Notes: a model not told the origin generated them from the sequence alone. Counted from the first letter of the stretch, positions 1 through 12,434 are shown. The stretch is DNA of 64,000 nt from Bacillota bacterium (GCA_023415575.1 JAEZKF010000027.1:10094-74093), one strand, 5' to 3'. Numbers and translations: made by a program.

Positions 1-850
1 AGGATGCAAGGTCGGTGTACATATAACCCGGGTAGCCGCGGCGGCCCGGAACCTCCTTGCGGGCGGCGGAAACCTCACGCAGGGCATCCGCGTAGTTGGT
101 GATGTCGGTGAGGATTACAAGAACGTGCATGTTCTTTTCAAACGCAAGATACTCCGCGGCGGTTAAGGCCATACGCGGGGTTGCGATACGCTCAACTGCG
201 GGGTCGTTTGCAAGGTTGATAAAGAGCACAGCGCGGTCAAGGGCTCCTGTTTCGCGGAAGCTCTCGATAAAGAAGTTTGACTCCTCAAAGGTGATACCCA
301 TTGCGGCAAACACAACCGCAAACGGCTCACTGGTGCCGCGCACCTTTGCCTGACGCGCAATCTGGGCGGCGAGGTTTGCATGCGGCAGACCCGACGCCGA
401 GAAGATGGGCAGCTTCTGTCCGCGAACAAGGGTATTCAGTCCGTCAATGGCGGATACACCCGTCTGGATAAACTCCTGCGGGTAGTTACGGGCTGCTGGG
501 TTCATGGGCAGACCGTTGATGTCGCGGCGCTGCTCGGGCAATATCTCTGGCCCGCCGTCGATGGGGCGGCCGAGGCCGTCGAATACGCGGCTGAGCATAT
601 CCTCCGAAACGCCGAGCTCCATGCTGCGGCCAAGGAAACGAACCTTGCTGTTGGAAAGGTTGATACCTGTCGAGGTTTCAAACAGCTGCACCAGGGCATT
701 CGGCCCGTCGATTTCAAGCACCTTGCAGCGGCGCTTTTCGCCGTTTGCAAGCTCTATTTCACCAAGCTCGTTGTAGTTGACGTTCTCGACGCCGCGAACC
801 AGCATAAGAGGACCTGCAACCTCTTCTATCGTACGATATTCCTTCGGCAT
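1..850 (-). CDS. ntpB: V/A-type ATP synthase subunit B (3' end outside window)
   Basis: Non-catalytic nucleotide-binding subunit of the A3B3 head of a V/A-type ATPase, on the cytoplasmic face. About 283 N-terminal residues are present and the gene runs off the left edge. Visible B-subunit landmarks are the start [15 protein letters not shown], 'DGLGRPIDG', '[11 protein letters not shown]', '[19 protein letters not shown]', '[18 protein letters not shown]' and '[15 protein letters not shown]'. There is no P-loop, as expected for B. The ATG shares one base with the TGA stop of subunit A (TGATG), so the two are probably translationally coupled. Subunit D is expected further left but cannot be seen. 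Confidence 0.96.
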   Translation of the reverse strand, partial: MPKEYRTIEEVAGPLMLVRGVENVNYNELGEIELANGEKRRCKVLEIDGPNALVQLFETSTGINLSNSKVRFLGRSMELGVSEDMLSRVFDGLGRPIDGGPEILPEQRRDINGLPMNPAARNYPQEFIQTGVSAIDGLNTLVRGQKLPIFSASGLPHANLAAQIARQAKVRGTSEPFAVVFAAMGITFEESNFFIESFRETGALDRAVLFINLANDPAVERIATPRMALTAAEYLAFEKNMHVLVILTDITNYADALREVSAARKEVPGRRGYPGYMYTDLAS

Positions 851-2622
851 CAGAATTCCTCCTTCTGCAGAGCAAGCTCTTCGGTCTGGGCGTGCATATC
901 GGCGATGATGCTGTCATACTCCGCCTGCAGCTTATCCATGGTCGCATACTTAAAGCGGCCCACGCGCTCATGCACGGGAAGCTTTACAAGCTTATCAATC
1001 GAAACACCCTTTGCAAGCGCCTGCGAGCTGATTTCGTACATCTCAAGAATCAGCTTCATCATCAGACGCTGCTTTTCAAGCGGGCTGTAGGTGTCCACGT
1101 CGTGGAAGGCGTCCTGATGCAAAAAGTCCTCGCGGATAGAGCGGGCGGTCTCAAGCTTTAAGCGGTCCGGCGGGCTCAGTGCATCCATACCGACGAGCTT
1201 TACAATCTCCTCAAGCTCCGCCTCATCCTGCAGCAGGCGCATCATCGATGCGCGCAGGGCGTTCCAGTCGGGATTGACGTTATCCGTAAACCATTTTGCC
1301 ATGGTGTCGACATACAGCGAATAGCTGGTCAGCCAGTTAATAGCCGGGAAGTGTCTGCGGTAGGCAAGCTGGGCATCAAGGCCCCAGAACACCTTTACAA
1401 TGCGCAGGGTAGCCTGCGAAACAGGCTCCGAGATATCACCGCCGGGCGGGGATACCGCACCGATAACAGAAAGCGCTCCCTCGCGCTCGTCTGAACCGAG
1501 CGTATTGACACGACCCGCGCGCTCATAGAACTGGGCAAGGCGGCTGCCCAGGTATGCGGGGTAGCCTTCCTCGCCGGGCATCTCCTCAAGACGACCGGAC
1601 ATCTCACGCAGGGCCTCTGCCCAGCGGGAGGTGGAATCCGCCATCAGGGCCACCGAGTAACCCATATCGCGGAAGTATTCTGCAATCGTAATACCGGTGT
1701 AGATGGACGCCTCGCGCGCCGCAACTGGCATATCCGAGGTATTAGCAATAAGCACCGTGCGCTTCATGAGCGAATGGCCCGTTTTGGGGTCCTTAAGCTC
1801 CGGGAACTCGTTGAGTACGTCAGTCATCTCGTTGCCGCGCTCGCCGCAGCCGATGTAAACCACGATGTCCGCAGCTGCCCACTTGGCAAGCTGGTGCTGA
1901 ACAACCGTTTTTCCGCTGCCGAACGGGCCCGGTACTGCCGCTACACCGCCCTTAGCAATCGGGAACAGTGTATCGATGGTGCGCTGACCGGTTACAAGCG
2001 GCATTTCGGGCGGCAGCTTCTTTTTATACGGACGCCCCGAGCGCACCGGCCACTTCTGCAGCATGGTAATTTCGTGGCGCCTGCCCTTGTTGTCCTCTAT
2101 AACCGCTATTGTTTCGGTGATGGTGAAGTCGCCCGATTCTATCGAGACAATCTGCCCCGAAACGCCGTAGGGCACCATGATGCGGTGCTCGACAATCTCG
2201 GTCTCCTGCACAGAGCCGATGATGTCGCCCGCAGTGACCTCGTCGCCCACCTGCTTTGCGGCAACAAAGGCCCACTTCTTCTCGCGCGAGAGGGCGGGAA
2301 TCTCCACGCCGCGCGTTAGGTTTGTGCCCGTCAGACGCATGATGTCGTCCAGAGGGCGCTGAATGCCGTCAAAGATGCTGCCCATCAGGCCGGGCGCAAG
2401 CTCCACGCTAAGCGGAGCACCCGTCGATTCCACCGGCTCGCCCGGTCCCAGACCGGAGGTTTCCTCATATACCTGAATGGACGCACGGTCGCCGTGTATC
2501 TCGATGATTTCGCCGATTAGGCGCTGCTTGGAAACGCGCACAACGTCGAACATGTTCGCGTCGCGCATTCCCTCTGCGATAACGAGCGGACCGGCAACCT
2601 TTCTGATTGTACCTGTGCTCAT
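850..2622 (-). CDS. ntpA: V/A-type ATP synthase catalytic subunit A
   Basis: Catalytic subunit of the head; couples ATP hydrolysis or synthesis to ion movement. 590 residues, the usual family length. The P-loop GPFGSGKT lies at about residues 232-239, preceded by the long non-homologous insert typical of A subunits; '[22 protein letters not shown]' is also diagnostic in part. An upstream GTG-type extension is open for ten more codons, but I chose the ATG at 2622 because the protein then begins [14 protein letters not shown], as in relatives, and a GGAAAGGG site lies upstream. It sits 97 bases after subunit F and overlaps subunit B by one base. Confidence 0.97.
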   Translation of the reverse strand: MSTGTIRKVAGPLVIAEGMRDANMFDVVRVSKQRLIGEIIEIHGDRASIQVYEETSGLGPGEPVESTGAPLSVELAPGLMGSIFDGIQRPLDDIMRLTGTNLTRGVEIPALSREKKWAFVAAKQVGDEVTAGDIIGSVQETEIVEHRIMVPYGVSGQIVSIESGDFTITETIAVIEDNKGRRHEITMLQKWPVRSGRPYKKKLPPEMPLVTGQRTIDTLFPIAKGGVAAVPGPFGSGKTVVQHQLAKWAAADIVVYIGCGERGNEMTDVLNEFPELKDPKTGHSLMKRTVLIANTSDMPVAAREASIYTGITIAEYFRDMGYSVALMADSTSRWAEALREMSGRLEEMPGEEGYPAYLGSRLAQFYERAGRVNTLGSDEREGALSVIGAVSPPGGDISEPVSQATLRIVKVFWGLDAQLAYRRHFPAINWLTSYSLYVDTMAKWFTDNVNPDWNALRASMMRLLQDEAELEEIVKLVGMDALSPPDRLKLETARSIREDFLHQDAFHDVDTYSPLEKQRLMMKLILEMYEISSQALAKGVSIDKLVKLPVHERVGRFKYATMDKLQAEYDSIIADMHAQTEELALQKEEF

Positions 2623-2719
2623 TGTATCCAACCCTTTCCGGCCGCGCCCCAAAGGCGCGAGACCGTGGAATAGTTATTGCAACCGCCCCAAAACTCAGGG
2701 ACAATGGAATTTAAATCTT

Positions 2720-3043
2720 TTACTGCTGGGGCCCGAAGATGATATCGGAACCGACCGCCTGCTCTACGCACTTGCGCACGCTCTTAAGACCCGCGCCCGT
2801 GTTGCCCGATACACCGGGTATCAAAATTACTGCGGGCAAGACGTTCTTTGCACACCGGTCAAGCTCGTTTTCCAGTACCCCTGCAAGCGACTCGGTCACA
2901 TACAGCACGGCGTAGTTATCCTCCGAAAGCTTGCGGAAGGTTCTCACCGCCTCGGTGGGGTCATCCACCGCAAATACATCCAGACCAAGGGCGGCAAAGC
3001 CGTAGATGCTGTCGCGGTCGCCCAGTACGCCTATCCTATACAT
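2720..3043 (-). CDS. ntpF: V/A-type ATP synthase subunit F
   Basis: Small central-stalk subunit that links the catalytic head to the rotor with subunit D. 107 residues, normal for the family. The fold signature is visible as MYRIGVLGDRDSIYGFAALG at the N-terminus, then 'EDNYAVLYVTESLA' and 'PAVILIPG', a Rossmann-like alternation of strands and helices. It overlaps the end of subunit C by eight bases, so the two are co-translated. Naming differs between organisms: in Enterococcus hirae the equivalent gene is ntpG. Confidence 0.92.
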   Translation of the reverse strand: MYRIGVLGDRDSIYGFAALGLDVFAVDDPTEAVRTFRKLSEDNYAVLYVTESLAGVLENELDRCAKNVLPAVILIPGVSGNTGAGLKSVRKCVEQAVGSDIIFGPQQ

Positions 3044-4007
3044 ACATCTCCCTCAGCCTTTCCCTTACGGACTGCTCCGAAAGTTTATTGATTTTTGCCG
3101 AGAGAATCATGCGCACCATGCGCAGCTCGTTCTCCCGCGCAAGCAGATAAGCCGCAAGCGGCTCTATCGTAAACGAATGGTATTTCTGCGGGCGGATTAA
3201 ATCCATCACCGCATTGTCGGCATACCGCTCAAACTGGGCAAACGATACCCGCAGCGCCTCGGACGCACCGTCAAAGGAGGTAGATTCTAGGTACTGCAAG
3301 AGCGGTTCAAAGCCTTCTACCGCCGCTTGCGCAAGCGCGTCGGTATCTATGCCCTTACACGGGCACAGGGCCCTTTTGATAAAATCAAGGGTCTTGCCTG
3401 TCTTTTGGCAGCGCGCCGCCGTCTTGATGTTGGCAAGGGCAACGGTAAGATGGGCATACTCGCCAATAAGCCCCTTACCTGCCTTCCTGCCCGCCTTTTC
3501 GATTGCCTCAAGCGCCGCCCGGTCTACCATGATGTCACACAGCTGACCGTCTGCGGTATGGGCAAGGGCAAGGGAAGCTTCCTCTGCTACCGCGCGCATA
3601 TCCTCGGGCAGGGCCTCGTAGTTGCGCTCGCGCACAGCATCGTAGATGAGGTCCGGTTTTACCGTGCCGCCCGAGCTGAACACCCCAACGGGGTCTTGGT
3701 TGGTATACACCAGCTTGATGGCCGCCTTGAGGTTGTGGTAGTCGTTTTGAAGCAAAAACACATCAAACACCGACATGTCCTCTACAAGCTCGCGCAACAG
3801 GGCCCATGTCTTTTCCCGCTCGGCTTCGAGCAGGTCGTAGGGGGCCTGATTTGCGTCACCCGTACCCCAGCCCTTTTCGGCTAAAAGGCGCACGCAGTCT
3901 AAGGCGGTTTTTGCCGCCATCAATGAGTCGAGCATCTGCGCGTTCAGCAGTGCAAGCTCTTTAGCGCGAATGCGCGCGACCGCATAGGCGTAACCGTTAT
4001 CGGACAT
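3036..4007 (-). CDS. ntpC: V/A-type ATP synthase subunit C
   Basis: Socket subunit joining the central stalk to the membrane rotor ring (AhaC/NtpC, V-type subunit d family). 323 residues; mostly helical and rich in Ala, Leu and Glu. The N-terminus MSDNGYAYAVARIRAKE and the internal 'LLQNDYHNLKAAIKLV' are typical. An earlier ATG at 4019 has a Shine-Dalgarno site only one base away, so the ATG at 4007, with GGAAAGG 13 bases upstream, is preferred. It lies between subunits E and F in the usual order. Confidence 0.9.
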   Translation of the reverse strand: MSDNGYAYAVARIRAKELALLNAQMLDSLMAAKTALDCVRLLAEKGWGTGDANQAPYDLLEAEREKTWALLRELVEDMSVFDVFLLQNDYHNLKAAIKLVYTNQDPVGVFSSGGTVKPDLIYDAVRERNYEALPEDMRAVAEEASLALAHTADGQLCDIMVDRAALEAIEKAGRKAGKGLIGEYAHLTVALANIKTAARCQKTGKTLDFIKRALCPCKGIDTDALAQAAVEGFEPLLQYLESTSFDGASEALRVSFAQFERYADNAVMDLIRPQKYHSFTIEPLAAYLLARENELRMVRMILSAKINKLSEQSVRERLREMYV

Positions 4008-4153
4008 ACTTATGACCATGCCTTTCCGGCTTTATTGCAAGGGTGCTCCTCCCCGATAAAGCCTACTCGTATCTGACTCCGGCACCCAAAGCCCCAAACG
4101 AACAGGGCTTATCTCATGCCGGCTAAAAACTCAAAAAAGGATAAGTAAAACGC

Positions 4154-4768
4154 CTACTGTGCAAACAGGATTTCCGAGACCTTGTCCTGCAGCGTTTCGC
4201 GGGCGGCATAGAACAACGCCTCGAACGAGCAGTTAATCTCGATGTCTCCGTCGGCACTCTCATCGCGGTAAACAAGCACAAAGCCGCCGTCAATATCCCG
4301 TGGGGTTTTGTCTAAGGACAGGGCGCCCCCCTTGGTTGCGGCAAGCACCCCAAGCTTGAGGCCGTACCCTACGGGCATGCGGTCAAGGTCATTTTGCGAA
4401 AAGCAGATCTTGCCCTTCCCGGGCAGGACGTTGGCCTTCACCAGCCGCTCAATCAGGTCAAAGTAATCCCCATCTGGCAGGTCAAGCAGGGCCCGCTTTG
4501 CATCCGCAATGGTTTCGCCGATGAGCTGCTGCTTTTGCGCAAGCAGTGCTTGACGCTTTGCAAGCTGTGCCGCGGACTGTGCATTATTTGTGATATCGTC
4601 CGCCTGCGCCTTCGCGTTCTCCAGCGTCTTTTTCGCTTGCTCCCTTGCCTGAGAGGCAGCTGCGTCCACCGTGGCCTTGGCTTCGGCATTGGCCTGCGCA
4701 ATCGCCTCATCCGCCTCGGTGCGGGCTTCATCCTCGATTCGTTTGATTATCTTTTCCAGTCCTGTCAT
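4154..4768 (-). CDS. ntpE: V/A-type ATP synthase subunit E (peripheral stalk)
   Basis: Peripheral stator-stalk subunit that pairs with the H-type subunit to hold the head still. 204 residues. The first ~100 residues are an Ala/Glu/Lys-rich coiled coil, and the C-terminal half is a globular domain with 'GDIEINCSFEALFYAARE'. A TTG two codons earlier is in frame but only three bases from the AGGAG site; the ATG at 4768 has good spacing and is chosen. A 146-base gap separates it from subunit C. Confidence 0.9.
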   Translation of the reverse strand: MTGLEKIIKRIEDEARTEADEAIAQANAEAKATVDAAASQAREQAKKTLENAKAQADDITNNAQSAAQLAKRQALLAQKQQLIGETIADAKRALLDLPDGDYFDLIERLVKANVLPGKGKICFSQNDLDRMPVGYGLKLGVLAATKGGALSLDKTPRDIDGGFVLVYRDESADGDIEINCSFEALFYAARETLQDKVSEILFAQ

Positions 4769-4799
4769 TGACAAGCTCTCCTAATTTTTTTAGAGGGGG

Positions 4800-7299
<2,500 letters not shown>

Positions 7300-7359
7300 A
7301 AGCTCAGACCTCCTTTACTGTGAGAGATGGACAAGGGGATAAATTAACCCCTTAAGGCG

Positions 7360-7668
7360 CTAGACCAACTCCTTAATAATGAAGTTGACTGCCTTGTCCT
7401 TGTTTGCGGCGGCGGTCTGCTTAAGCGCTTCTGCCTCACTCTGCGCCTCGGCAAGTGCCTTTTGCATCATCGCTTCCCCTTCGGCGCGCGCGGCATCGAT
7501 AAGCCGCTGGGCCTCGGCCTTTGCTTCGGCGGCAATGCGTTCTGCCTGCGCGGCCGCTTCCTCCTTGGCACGGAGTCTGATGCGTTCACATTCGGCGGTC
7601 GCCTCCTGCTGGATGTTCTGTGCGCGCAGCTCGGCGTCACGCAGTGCGGTAATCGTATCCGGCACCAT
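7360..7668 (-). CDS. V/A-type ATP synthase subunit H-like (peripheral stalk)
   Basis: First gene of the ATPase operon, a 102-residue, almost wholly helical protein rich in Ala, Glu, Gln and Lys, which reads as one long coiled coil. Position and composition match the peripheral-stalk subunit called NtpF in Enterococcus hirae or AhaH in archaea, the partner of subunit E. The Shine-Dalgarno site is weak (GGTGGTGAT). A consensus-like promoter lies about 95 bases upstream (see 7764-7792). Sequence alone does not distinguish it from other coiled coils; the context decides. Confidence 0.82.
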   Translation of the reverse strand: MVPDTITALRDAELRAQNIQQEATAECERIRLRAKEEAAAQAERIAAEAKAEAQRLIDAARAEGEAMMQKALAEAQSEAEALKQTAAANKDKAVNFIIKELV

Positions 7669-7763
7669 TTTTAAATATCACCACCATATTTTAAAGAAAT
7701 ATTCCTTTTGACCTGATTCCGCCCTGTACGGGAGGATGGAACCATAGATGAACAATCAAAACT

Positions 7764-7792
7764 ATTCTACTACAAAATATCGACTTAATCAA
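7764..7792 (-). promoter_or_regulatory. Sigma-A-type promoter of the V-ATPase operon
   Basis: On the minus strand the sequence reads TTGATT, 17 bases, TAGAAT, inside an AT-rich stretch that fills most of the 363-base gap between the ATPase operon and degV. The predicted transcript starts about 90 bases before the first ATPase gene. Confidence 0.6.
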
Positions 7793-7970
7793 TCGAATTA
7801 ACGTAATTTTCTCTAAAAAAGTTATGGTTTAATTGTGAAAAATTCAACAATCTATCCAATTGAATTATTGCCTATTTTGTGAAGATATGTCGTCATTTAA
7901 CCATCCGCAAAGCCACTTTGGTGTGTATCGGAATAGTTCCCTTTTTTGATTACCCCTCCGGTCTGCCCAG

Positions 7971-8009
7971 ATACAAAAAGGGATACATCCGAGCCGTTCG
8001 GATGTATCC
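7971..8009 (-). terminator. Terminator of degV
   Basis: Perfect 11-bp stem (GGATACATCCG / CGGATGTATCC) with a seven-base loop, followed on the minus strand by CTTTTTG. It lies 22 bases after the degV stop. Confidence 0.85.
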
Positions 8010-8031
8010 TCTTGTGTAAGCAAATCGGTGA

Positions 8032-8907
8032 TTATTTTTGGGTTCCAAAGAAGAAGACTGCCATGGTGCCCGGGCCCGAGTGCGACCCGATAACAGGCCC
8101 TATCGGCGTAACCGTGACATCCGCCACGGTGGGGAAACGGTCTCTTATAAGTGATGCAACATACTCGGCATCCTGCTGCGAGTCGCCGTGGCCGACAAAG
8201 ATGTGCTGACCGTCCGGGGTTGCGCATAACTCCTGCATATGGTCAACGAGCTTTTCGAGCGACTTTGTTCTGCCGCGCACCTTCTCCATGGGAATAAGAC
8301 GTCCCTCGTTATCCACATGCAGCACGGGCTTTACGCCGAGCGCCGTACCTATAATCGCCCCCATTGCGCTGAGACGGCCGCCCCGCTTTAAGTGGTGGAG
8401 ATCATCCACGGTAAACCAGTGGCACAGGTGGTCGCGGTTTTCAATCACCCAGTCGCGCAGGGCATCGATGTCCATCCCCTCCGCCTTCTTCTTGGCAGCG
8501 GTATATACAAGAAGACCTTCTCCCACACTTGCCGCGCGCGAGTCGACGGCGTAAATCTTTCTGTCGGGGTACTTCTCGGCAAAGTCCTTTGCCGCAAGCT
8601 CCGCAGCGCTGTAGGTACCGCTGAGGGCGGAGGAAAAGGCGATGTACAGGATATCCTTGCCGCTTTGCAGCACAGGCTCCCAATACTCCGAGAAGGTATT
8701 ATAGGTCACCTGCGAGGTTTTTGAGAGGTTGCCTGCGCGTAGTTGCTCATAGAACTCATGAAAGCCGTAGTTGCGCGCATCGGGGTAATGCAGGTAGGAC
8801 TTACCCCCCAGCACGAACTCCATAGGCAGAACGGCAATCCCATACTCCTCAACAAGGGCTGCCGGCAGGTCACAGGTGGAATCAGTAAAAATCAAATAAT
8901 CTCTCAT
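8032..8907 (-). CDS. DegV family fatty-acid-binding protein
   Basis: DegV proteins are soluble and bind fatty acids, often feeding the FakA/FakB fatty-acid kinase of Gram-positive bacteria. 291 residues. The N-terminal motif 'IFTDSTCDLP', the central 'SQVTYNTF' and 'IAFSSALSGTYSAA', and 'DSRAASVGEGLLV' are the family's ligand-pocket motifs. In the second half 'LKRGGRLS' and 'GVKPVLHVDNEG' are typical. The chosen ATG has GGGAG eight bases upstream; a longer reading frame upstream has no ribosome site. No fakA is seen next to it. Single-gene transcription unit with its own promoter (9073-9101) and terminator. Confidence 0.92.
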   Translation of the reverse strand: MRDYLIFTDSTCDLPAALVEEYGIAVLPMEFVLGGKSYLHYPDARNYGFHEFYEQLRAGNLSKTSQVTYNTFSEYWEPVLQSGKDILYIAFSSALSGTYSAAELAAKDFAEKYPDRKIYAVDSRAASVGEGLLVYTAAKKKAEGMDIDALRDWVIENRDHLCHWFTVDDLHHLKRGGRLSAMGAIIGTALGVKPVLHVDNEGRLIPMEKVRGRTKSLEKLVDHMQELCATPDGQHIFVGHGDSQQDAEYVASLIRDRFPTVADVTVTPIGPVIGSHSGPGTMAVFFFGTQK

Positions 8908-9072
8908 CTCTTGTTCTCCCGTTTTGCAAGATTGCACGTTAATACGTGGACATACAGACCAAATCCATTCGGTAGCAGGGCGGATGCAGGGATGATGTAG
9001 TAAGATGAAGTATTAACGCTGTTTTCATGTCCATCCTCTGGGTAGTTTGTACCAGTAAATCTATTTATTGTA

Positions 9073-9101
9073 ATTATATATGCACATTCTGCCGATTGCA
9101 A
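9073..9101 (-). promoter_or_regulatory. Sigma-A-type promoter of degV
   Basis: Minus strand: TTGCAA, 17 bases, TATAAT. About 165 bases upstream of the degV start, leaving a leader in which I recognise no known regulatory RNA. Confidence 0.55.
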
Positions 9102-9104
9102 GCA

Positions 9105-9139
9105 CAATAAAACGAGGCGGCTCAATTCGCCGCCCCGTT
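9105..9139 (-). terminator. Terminator of typA
   Basis: GC-rich hairpin (AACGGGGCGGC / GCCGCCTCGTT on the minus strand, one G-U pair) followed by TTATTG, just after the typA stop. Confidence 0.8.
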
Positions 9140-9159
9140 GCAATTCTGTTTATAAAAAC

Positions 9160-10998
9160 CTATGCCTGCTGGGTCGCGAGCTTCTTGGCGTTCACGGCCT
9201 TTGCGCGCAGGTCGCGGTTTAGGATGCGCTTGCGGATGCGCAGGTTCTTGGGGGTAACCTCCAAAAGCTCATCCTCGGCGATGAACTCAAGCGCCTCCTC
9301 AAGGCTTAAAATGCGCGGCGGAATCAGACGCAGTGCCTCGTCGCTGCCCGATGCGCGCATATTGGTGATGTGCTTTTTCTTGCACACGTTTACCACAACA
9401 TCCTCGGCCTTGGGGGATTGTCCTACAATCATTCCCTCGTACACCGGAACGCCCGGGCCTAAGAACAAGGCGCCGCGCTCCTGTGCATTATATAAGCCGT
9501 AGGTCACCGTCTCGCCCGTCTCAAACGCAATGAGCGAACCGGTCAAGCGGCGGGGAATATCCCCTTTATACGGTGCATAGCAGTCAAACACCGTATTCAT
9601 GATGCCCTCACCGCGCGTATCGGTCAAAAACTCGCTGCGGTAGCCGAACAGGCCTCTCGAGGGCACACTGAACTCAACCCGCATTCTGCTTCCGACCGGG
9701 TGCATGCTCAAAAGCTCACCCTTGCGTCTGCCCATCTTCTCCATTACAGCGCCCAGAGATTCCTCCGGCACATCGATAAGCAGGCGCTCCATCGGCTCAA
9801 GCAGGGTGTCGCCTTCCTTTTTATATAGTACCTGCGGCATGCTAACCTGAAACTCGTAGCCCTCGCGACGCATGGTCTCAATTAAGATAGAAAGGTGCAT
9901 CTCGCCGCGGCCCGAAACGCGGAAGCTGTCGGCGGAATCGGTCTCTTCCACGTGCAGGGATACATCCTTTAACAGTTCGCGGAAAAGGCGGTCGCGCAGG
10001 TGGCGGCTGGTTACATACTTGCCCTCCTTGCCTGCAAAGGGGCTGTCGTTGACCGAGAAGGTCATCTCCACCGTGGGCTCGCTGATCTTTACAAAGGGCA
10101 GGGCCTCCACCTGATTGGGGTCGCACACCGTATTGCCGATGGAAATGCCCTCGATGCCAGAGAAGCACACAATATCGCCGATGGCGGCCTCCTCCACCGG
10201 ACGGCGGGCAAGCCCCTCTATCTGATACAGGGCCACTACCTTGGCACGGTAGGGCTTCTCCCTCTCGTGCCAGTCGCAGACGGTTACCTCCATATTCTCG
10301 CGGATGCGGCCCCGCTCGACACGGCCGATGGCAATACGGCCGACATAATCGTTGTAGTCGATGGATGACACCAGAAGCTGCAAGGGCTCATCAATCTCCC
10401 CTTCCGGGGCGGGAACATAATCGATAATCTTATCAAACAAGGGGGAAAGGTCGGTGCCGGGTACATCGGGGTCAAGGGTTGCCGTGCCCTGACGTCCCGA
10501 GCAGTATACCACCGGGCTTTCGAGCTGCTCCTCGGTTGCATCGAGGTCGAGCAGAAGCTCGAGCACCTCGTCGGCAATCTCATGCACCCTTGCGTCGGGG
10601 CGGTCAGTCTTGTTGACCACCACAATCACCTTGTGCCCGAGTGAAAGTGCGCGTTCCAAAACAAAGCGGGTCTGGGGCATCGGGCCTTCAAAGGCATCGA
10701 CAAGCAGCAGTACGCCGTTTACCATCTTTAAGATGCGCTCCACCTCGCCGCCGAAATCGGCATGCCCGGGGGTATCGACAATGTTAATCTTGGTGTCTTT
10801 CCAGTACACCGAGGTGTTCTTGGCAAGGATGGTGATGCCGCGCTCGCGCTCAAGGTCGCCTGAGTCCATCACGCGCTCGTTTACCACCTGGTTTTCGCGG
10901 AAGGCACCGCCCTGCTTGAGCATCTCATCCACAAGCGTGGTCTTGCCGTGGTCGACGTGGGCAATAATAGCTACATTTCTAATATCATTTCTAATCAA
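9160..10998 (-). CDS. typA: Translational GTPase TypA/BipA
   Basis: Ribosome-associated GTPase of the EF-G class, involved in stress adaptation and ribosome assembly. 612 residues, full length. G1 is 'AHVDHGKTT' near residue 13; 'RERGITILAKN' (G2), 'DTPGHADFGGEV' (G3) and 'NKTDRPDA' (G4) follow; the C-terminal half carries EF-G-like domains and the BipA-specific tail. The start is a TTG (AAGGAG nine bases upstream); no in-frame ATG exists near the N-terminus. A TATAAT sits upstream near 11064 on this strand, but no good -35 was found. Confidence 0.97.
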   Translation of the reverse strand: MIRNDIRNVAIIAHVDHGKTTLVDEMLKQGGAFRENQVVNERVMDSGDLERERGITILAKNTSVYWKDTKINIVDTPGHADFGGEVERILKMVNGVLLLVDAFEGPMPQTRFVLERALSLGHKVIVVVNKTDRPDARVHEIADEVLELLLDLDATEEQLESPVVYCSGRQGTATLDPDVPGTDLSPLFDKIIDYVPAPEGEIDEPLQLLVSSIDYNDYVGRIAIGRVERGRIRENMEVTVCDWHEREKPYRAKVVALYQIEGLARRPVEEAAIGDIVCFSGIEGISIGNTVCDPNQVEALPFVKISEPTVEMTFSVNDSPFAGKEGKYVTSRHLRDRLFRELLKDVSLHVEETDSADSFRVSGRGEMHLSILIETMRREGYEFQVSMPQVLYKKEGDTLLEPMERLLIDVPEESLGAVMEKMGRRKGELLSMHPVGSRMRVEFSVPSRGLFGYRSEFLTDTRGEGIMNTVFDCYAPYKGDIPRRLTGSLIAFETGETVTYGLYNAQERGALFLGPGVPVYEGMIVGQSPKAEDVVVNVCKKKHITNMRASGSDEALRLIPPRILSLEEALEFIAEDELLEVTPKNLRIRKRILNRDLRAKAVNAKKLATQQA

Positions 10999-11342
10999 AC
11001 GAATTTACTCCTTCTATGCTTTGCGCACCCGCGCACCTATCAAAAAAATCACACCCTACTATTATAACGCCGTGTATTGATGATTTCCACAACACGTTTT
11101 GCTAAACAATGCACCATGCCGCCGCTTCTTTTTGCTGTTTTTAACAAAAACGGTGCGATAGTTAAAAGTTGCTACTTCTTTTGGGATGATCTTCCGCAAA
11201 TGCTTGACCTGACACGGTTTGTCCCAATTTGCATTTTGCGGGCAAAAATGAAATCACTTGCAAGAAACAGAGCGAGAACGTGCAAATTGGCGAGAAAATA
11301 AGAGAAAAGTATATAATAAATTAAATTTCCGGCAAATGTGTA

Positions 11343-11371
11343 TTGACACCGCATTTTCGGCACGATATAAT
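11343..11371 (+). promoter_or_regulatory. Consensus sigma-A promoter of rplM-rpsI
   Basis: TTGACA, 17 bases, TATAAT: a perfect consensus at optimal spacing, as expected for a ribosomal-protein operon. Predicted start near 11378. Confidence 0.9.
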
Positions 11372-11377
11372 AGGGAC

Positions 11378-11474
11378 TGCCGGTTTTGCACAGGTGTTTT
11401 GCGCCTGTTTGCGGCCAATGATGCCCGTTATATTATTTTCAGATACACATGAACCGATACGGAGGGAACAAACC
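11378..11474 (+). promoter_or_regulatory. 5' leader of rplM, possible L13 autoregulatory leader
   Basis: About 97 bases of leader before L13. It contains a hairpin built on CAGG/CCTG around 11391-11410 and ends in GGAGGG nine bases before the ATG. Firmicutes often carry a structured L13 leader that L13 protein is thought to bind; I cannot fold or align it here, so the assignment rests on position. Confidence 0.35.
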
Positions 11475-11906
11475 ATGTCAACCTTTATGCCAAAAGCGAG
11501 CGATATCAAGCGCACTTGGTATATTCTCGATGCGGCCGGAAAGCCGCTCGGACGCACGGCAGAGCGTGCCGCATACATCCTGCGCGGCAAGCATAAGCCC
11601 ATCTTCACCCCCAACATTGATTGCGGCGACAGCGTAATCATCCTCAATGCCGAGAAGGCCATCCTCACCGGCAACAAGGCAACCCAGAAGTTCTACCGCC
11701 GTCACACCGGCTGGGTAGGCGGCCTCAAAGAGACCCCCTACAAGGACATGCTCAAGTATAAGCCTGAGCTCGCCATGACACTTGCTGTAAAAGGCATGCT
11801 GCCCCACAATTCGCTGGGTGCCAACTGCTTAAAGCGTCTGCGCGTTTACCGCGGCGCCGAGCATACCCAGCAGGCTCAGCAGCCCGTAGCATGGACACAG
11901 GAATAA
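11475..11906 (+). CDS. rplM: 50S ribosomal protein L13
   Basis: Large-subunit ribosomal protein. 143 residues, full length. Typical stretches: 'WYILDAAGKPLGRTAERAA', 'LRGKHKPIFTPNIDCGD', 'KFYRRHTGWVGGLKE' and 'KGMLPHNSLGANCLKRLRVY'. The ATG at 11475 has GGAGGG upstream; longer readings start inside the promoter region and are excluded. Followed 107 bases later by rpsI in the conserved L13-S9 order. Confidence 0.97.
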   Translation: MSTFMPKASDIKRTWYILDAAGKPLGRTAERAAYILRGKHKPIFTPNIDCGDSVIILNAEKAILTGNKATQKFYRRHTGWVGGLKETPYKDMLKYKPELAMTLAVKGMLPHNSLGANCLKRLRVYRGAEHTQQAQQPVAWTQE

Positions 11907-12013
11907 TTGCTGTCGGAATAACCTCTAACACTTCCTGCGGCCAAGCCGCACCGCAATTTTAATGGCGCGCCGTGCCTAGTGGGGGCAGCGCCGGAAAGGA
12001 ATGATTTTTAATC

Positions 12014-12415
12014 ATGTATGAATCCAAACCCTATCTTTACGGTACCGGCAGAAGAAAAAGCTCGGTAGCTCGCGTAAGACTGTATAAGGGCACAGGTAAC
12101 ATCACCATAAACGGCAGAACCATCGACGATTACTTTGGTCTTGAGACCTTGAAGCTGATTGTTCGTCAGCCCCTTGCGCTGACAAACAACCTCGGCAGCT
12201 TTGATGTTGTCTGCACCGTAGCAGGCGGCGGCGTAACCGGTCAGGCCGGTGCTATCCGTCATGGTATCTCCAGAGCACTCCTGCAGGTTAACGATGGTGA
12301 GCTTCGCCCCGTTCTCAAGAGCGCAGGCTTCCTCACCCGTGACCCTCGTATGAAGGAGCGCAAAAAGTACGGACTCAAGGCAGCCCGCCGTGCACCTCAG
12401 TTCTCCAAGAGGTAA
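12014..12415 (+). CDS. rpsI: 30S ribosomal protein S9
   Basis: Small-subunit protein whose C-terminal tail reaches the P-site tRNA. 133 residues. '[18 protein letters not shown]', '[12 protein letters not shown]' and the conserved end '[17 protein letters not shown]' are diagnostic, including the final SKR. Preceded by GGAAAGGA at rather long spacing (about 12-13 bases). Ends the ribosomal transcription unit, with a terminator 20 bases later. Confidence 0.97.
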   Translation: MYESKPYLYGTGRRKSSVARVRLYKGTGNITINGRTIDDYFGLETLKLIVRQPLALTNNLGSFDVVCTVAGGGVTGQAGAIRHGISRALLQVNDGELRPVLKSAGFLTRDPRMKERKKYGLKAARRAPQFSKR

Positions 12416-12434
12416 TTGGCATATATTTTCAAAC

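Larger units (their letters stand above)
10999..11474. other. Intergenic region between typA and rplM (divergent promoters)
   Basis: No gene recognised in this 476-base gap. It holds the typA upstream region on the left, an AT-rich stretch with a second TATAAT (11312-11317) and a poor TTGGCG -35 at 19-base spacing, and the strong rplM promoter and leader on the right. Confidence 0.6.

Noticed and set aside
380..1090. 236-codon plus-strand frame across ntpB/ntpA
   Set aside because: It crosses two conserved ATPase genes on the minus strand and has no protein-like features.
11077..11340. Small gene or regulatory RNA between typA and rplM
   Set aside because: Short open frames lack ribosome sites, the second TATAAT has a poor -35, and no terminator marks an RNA end.
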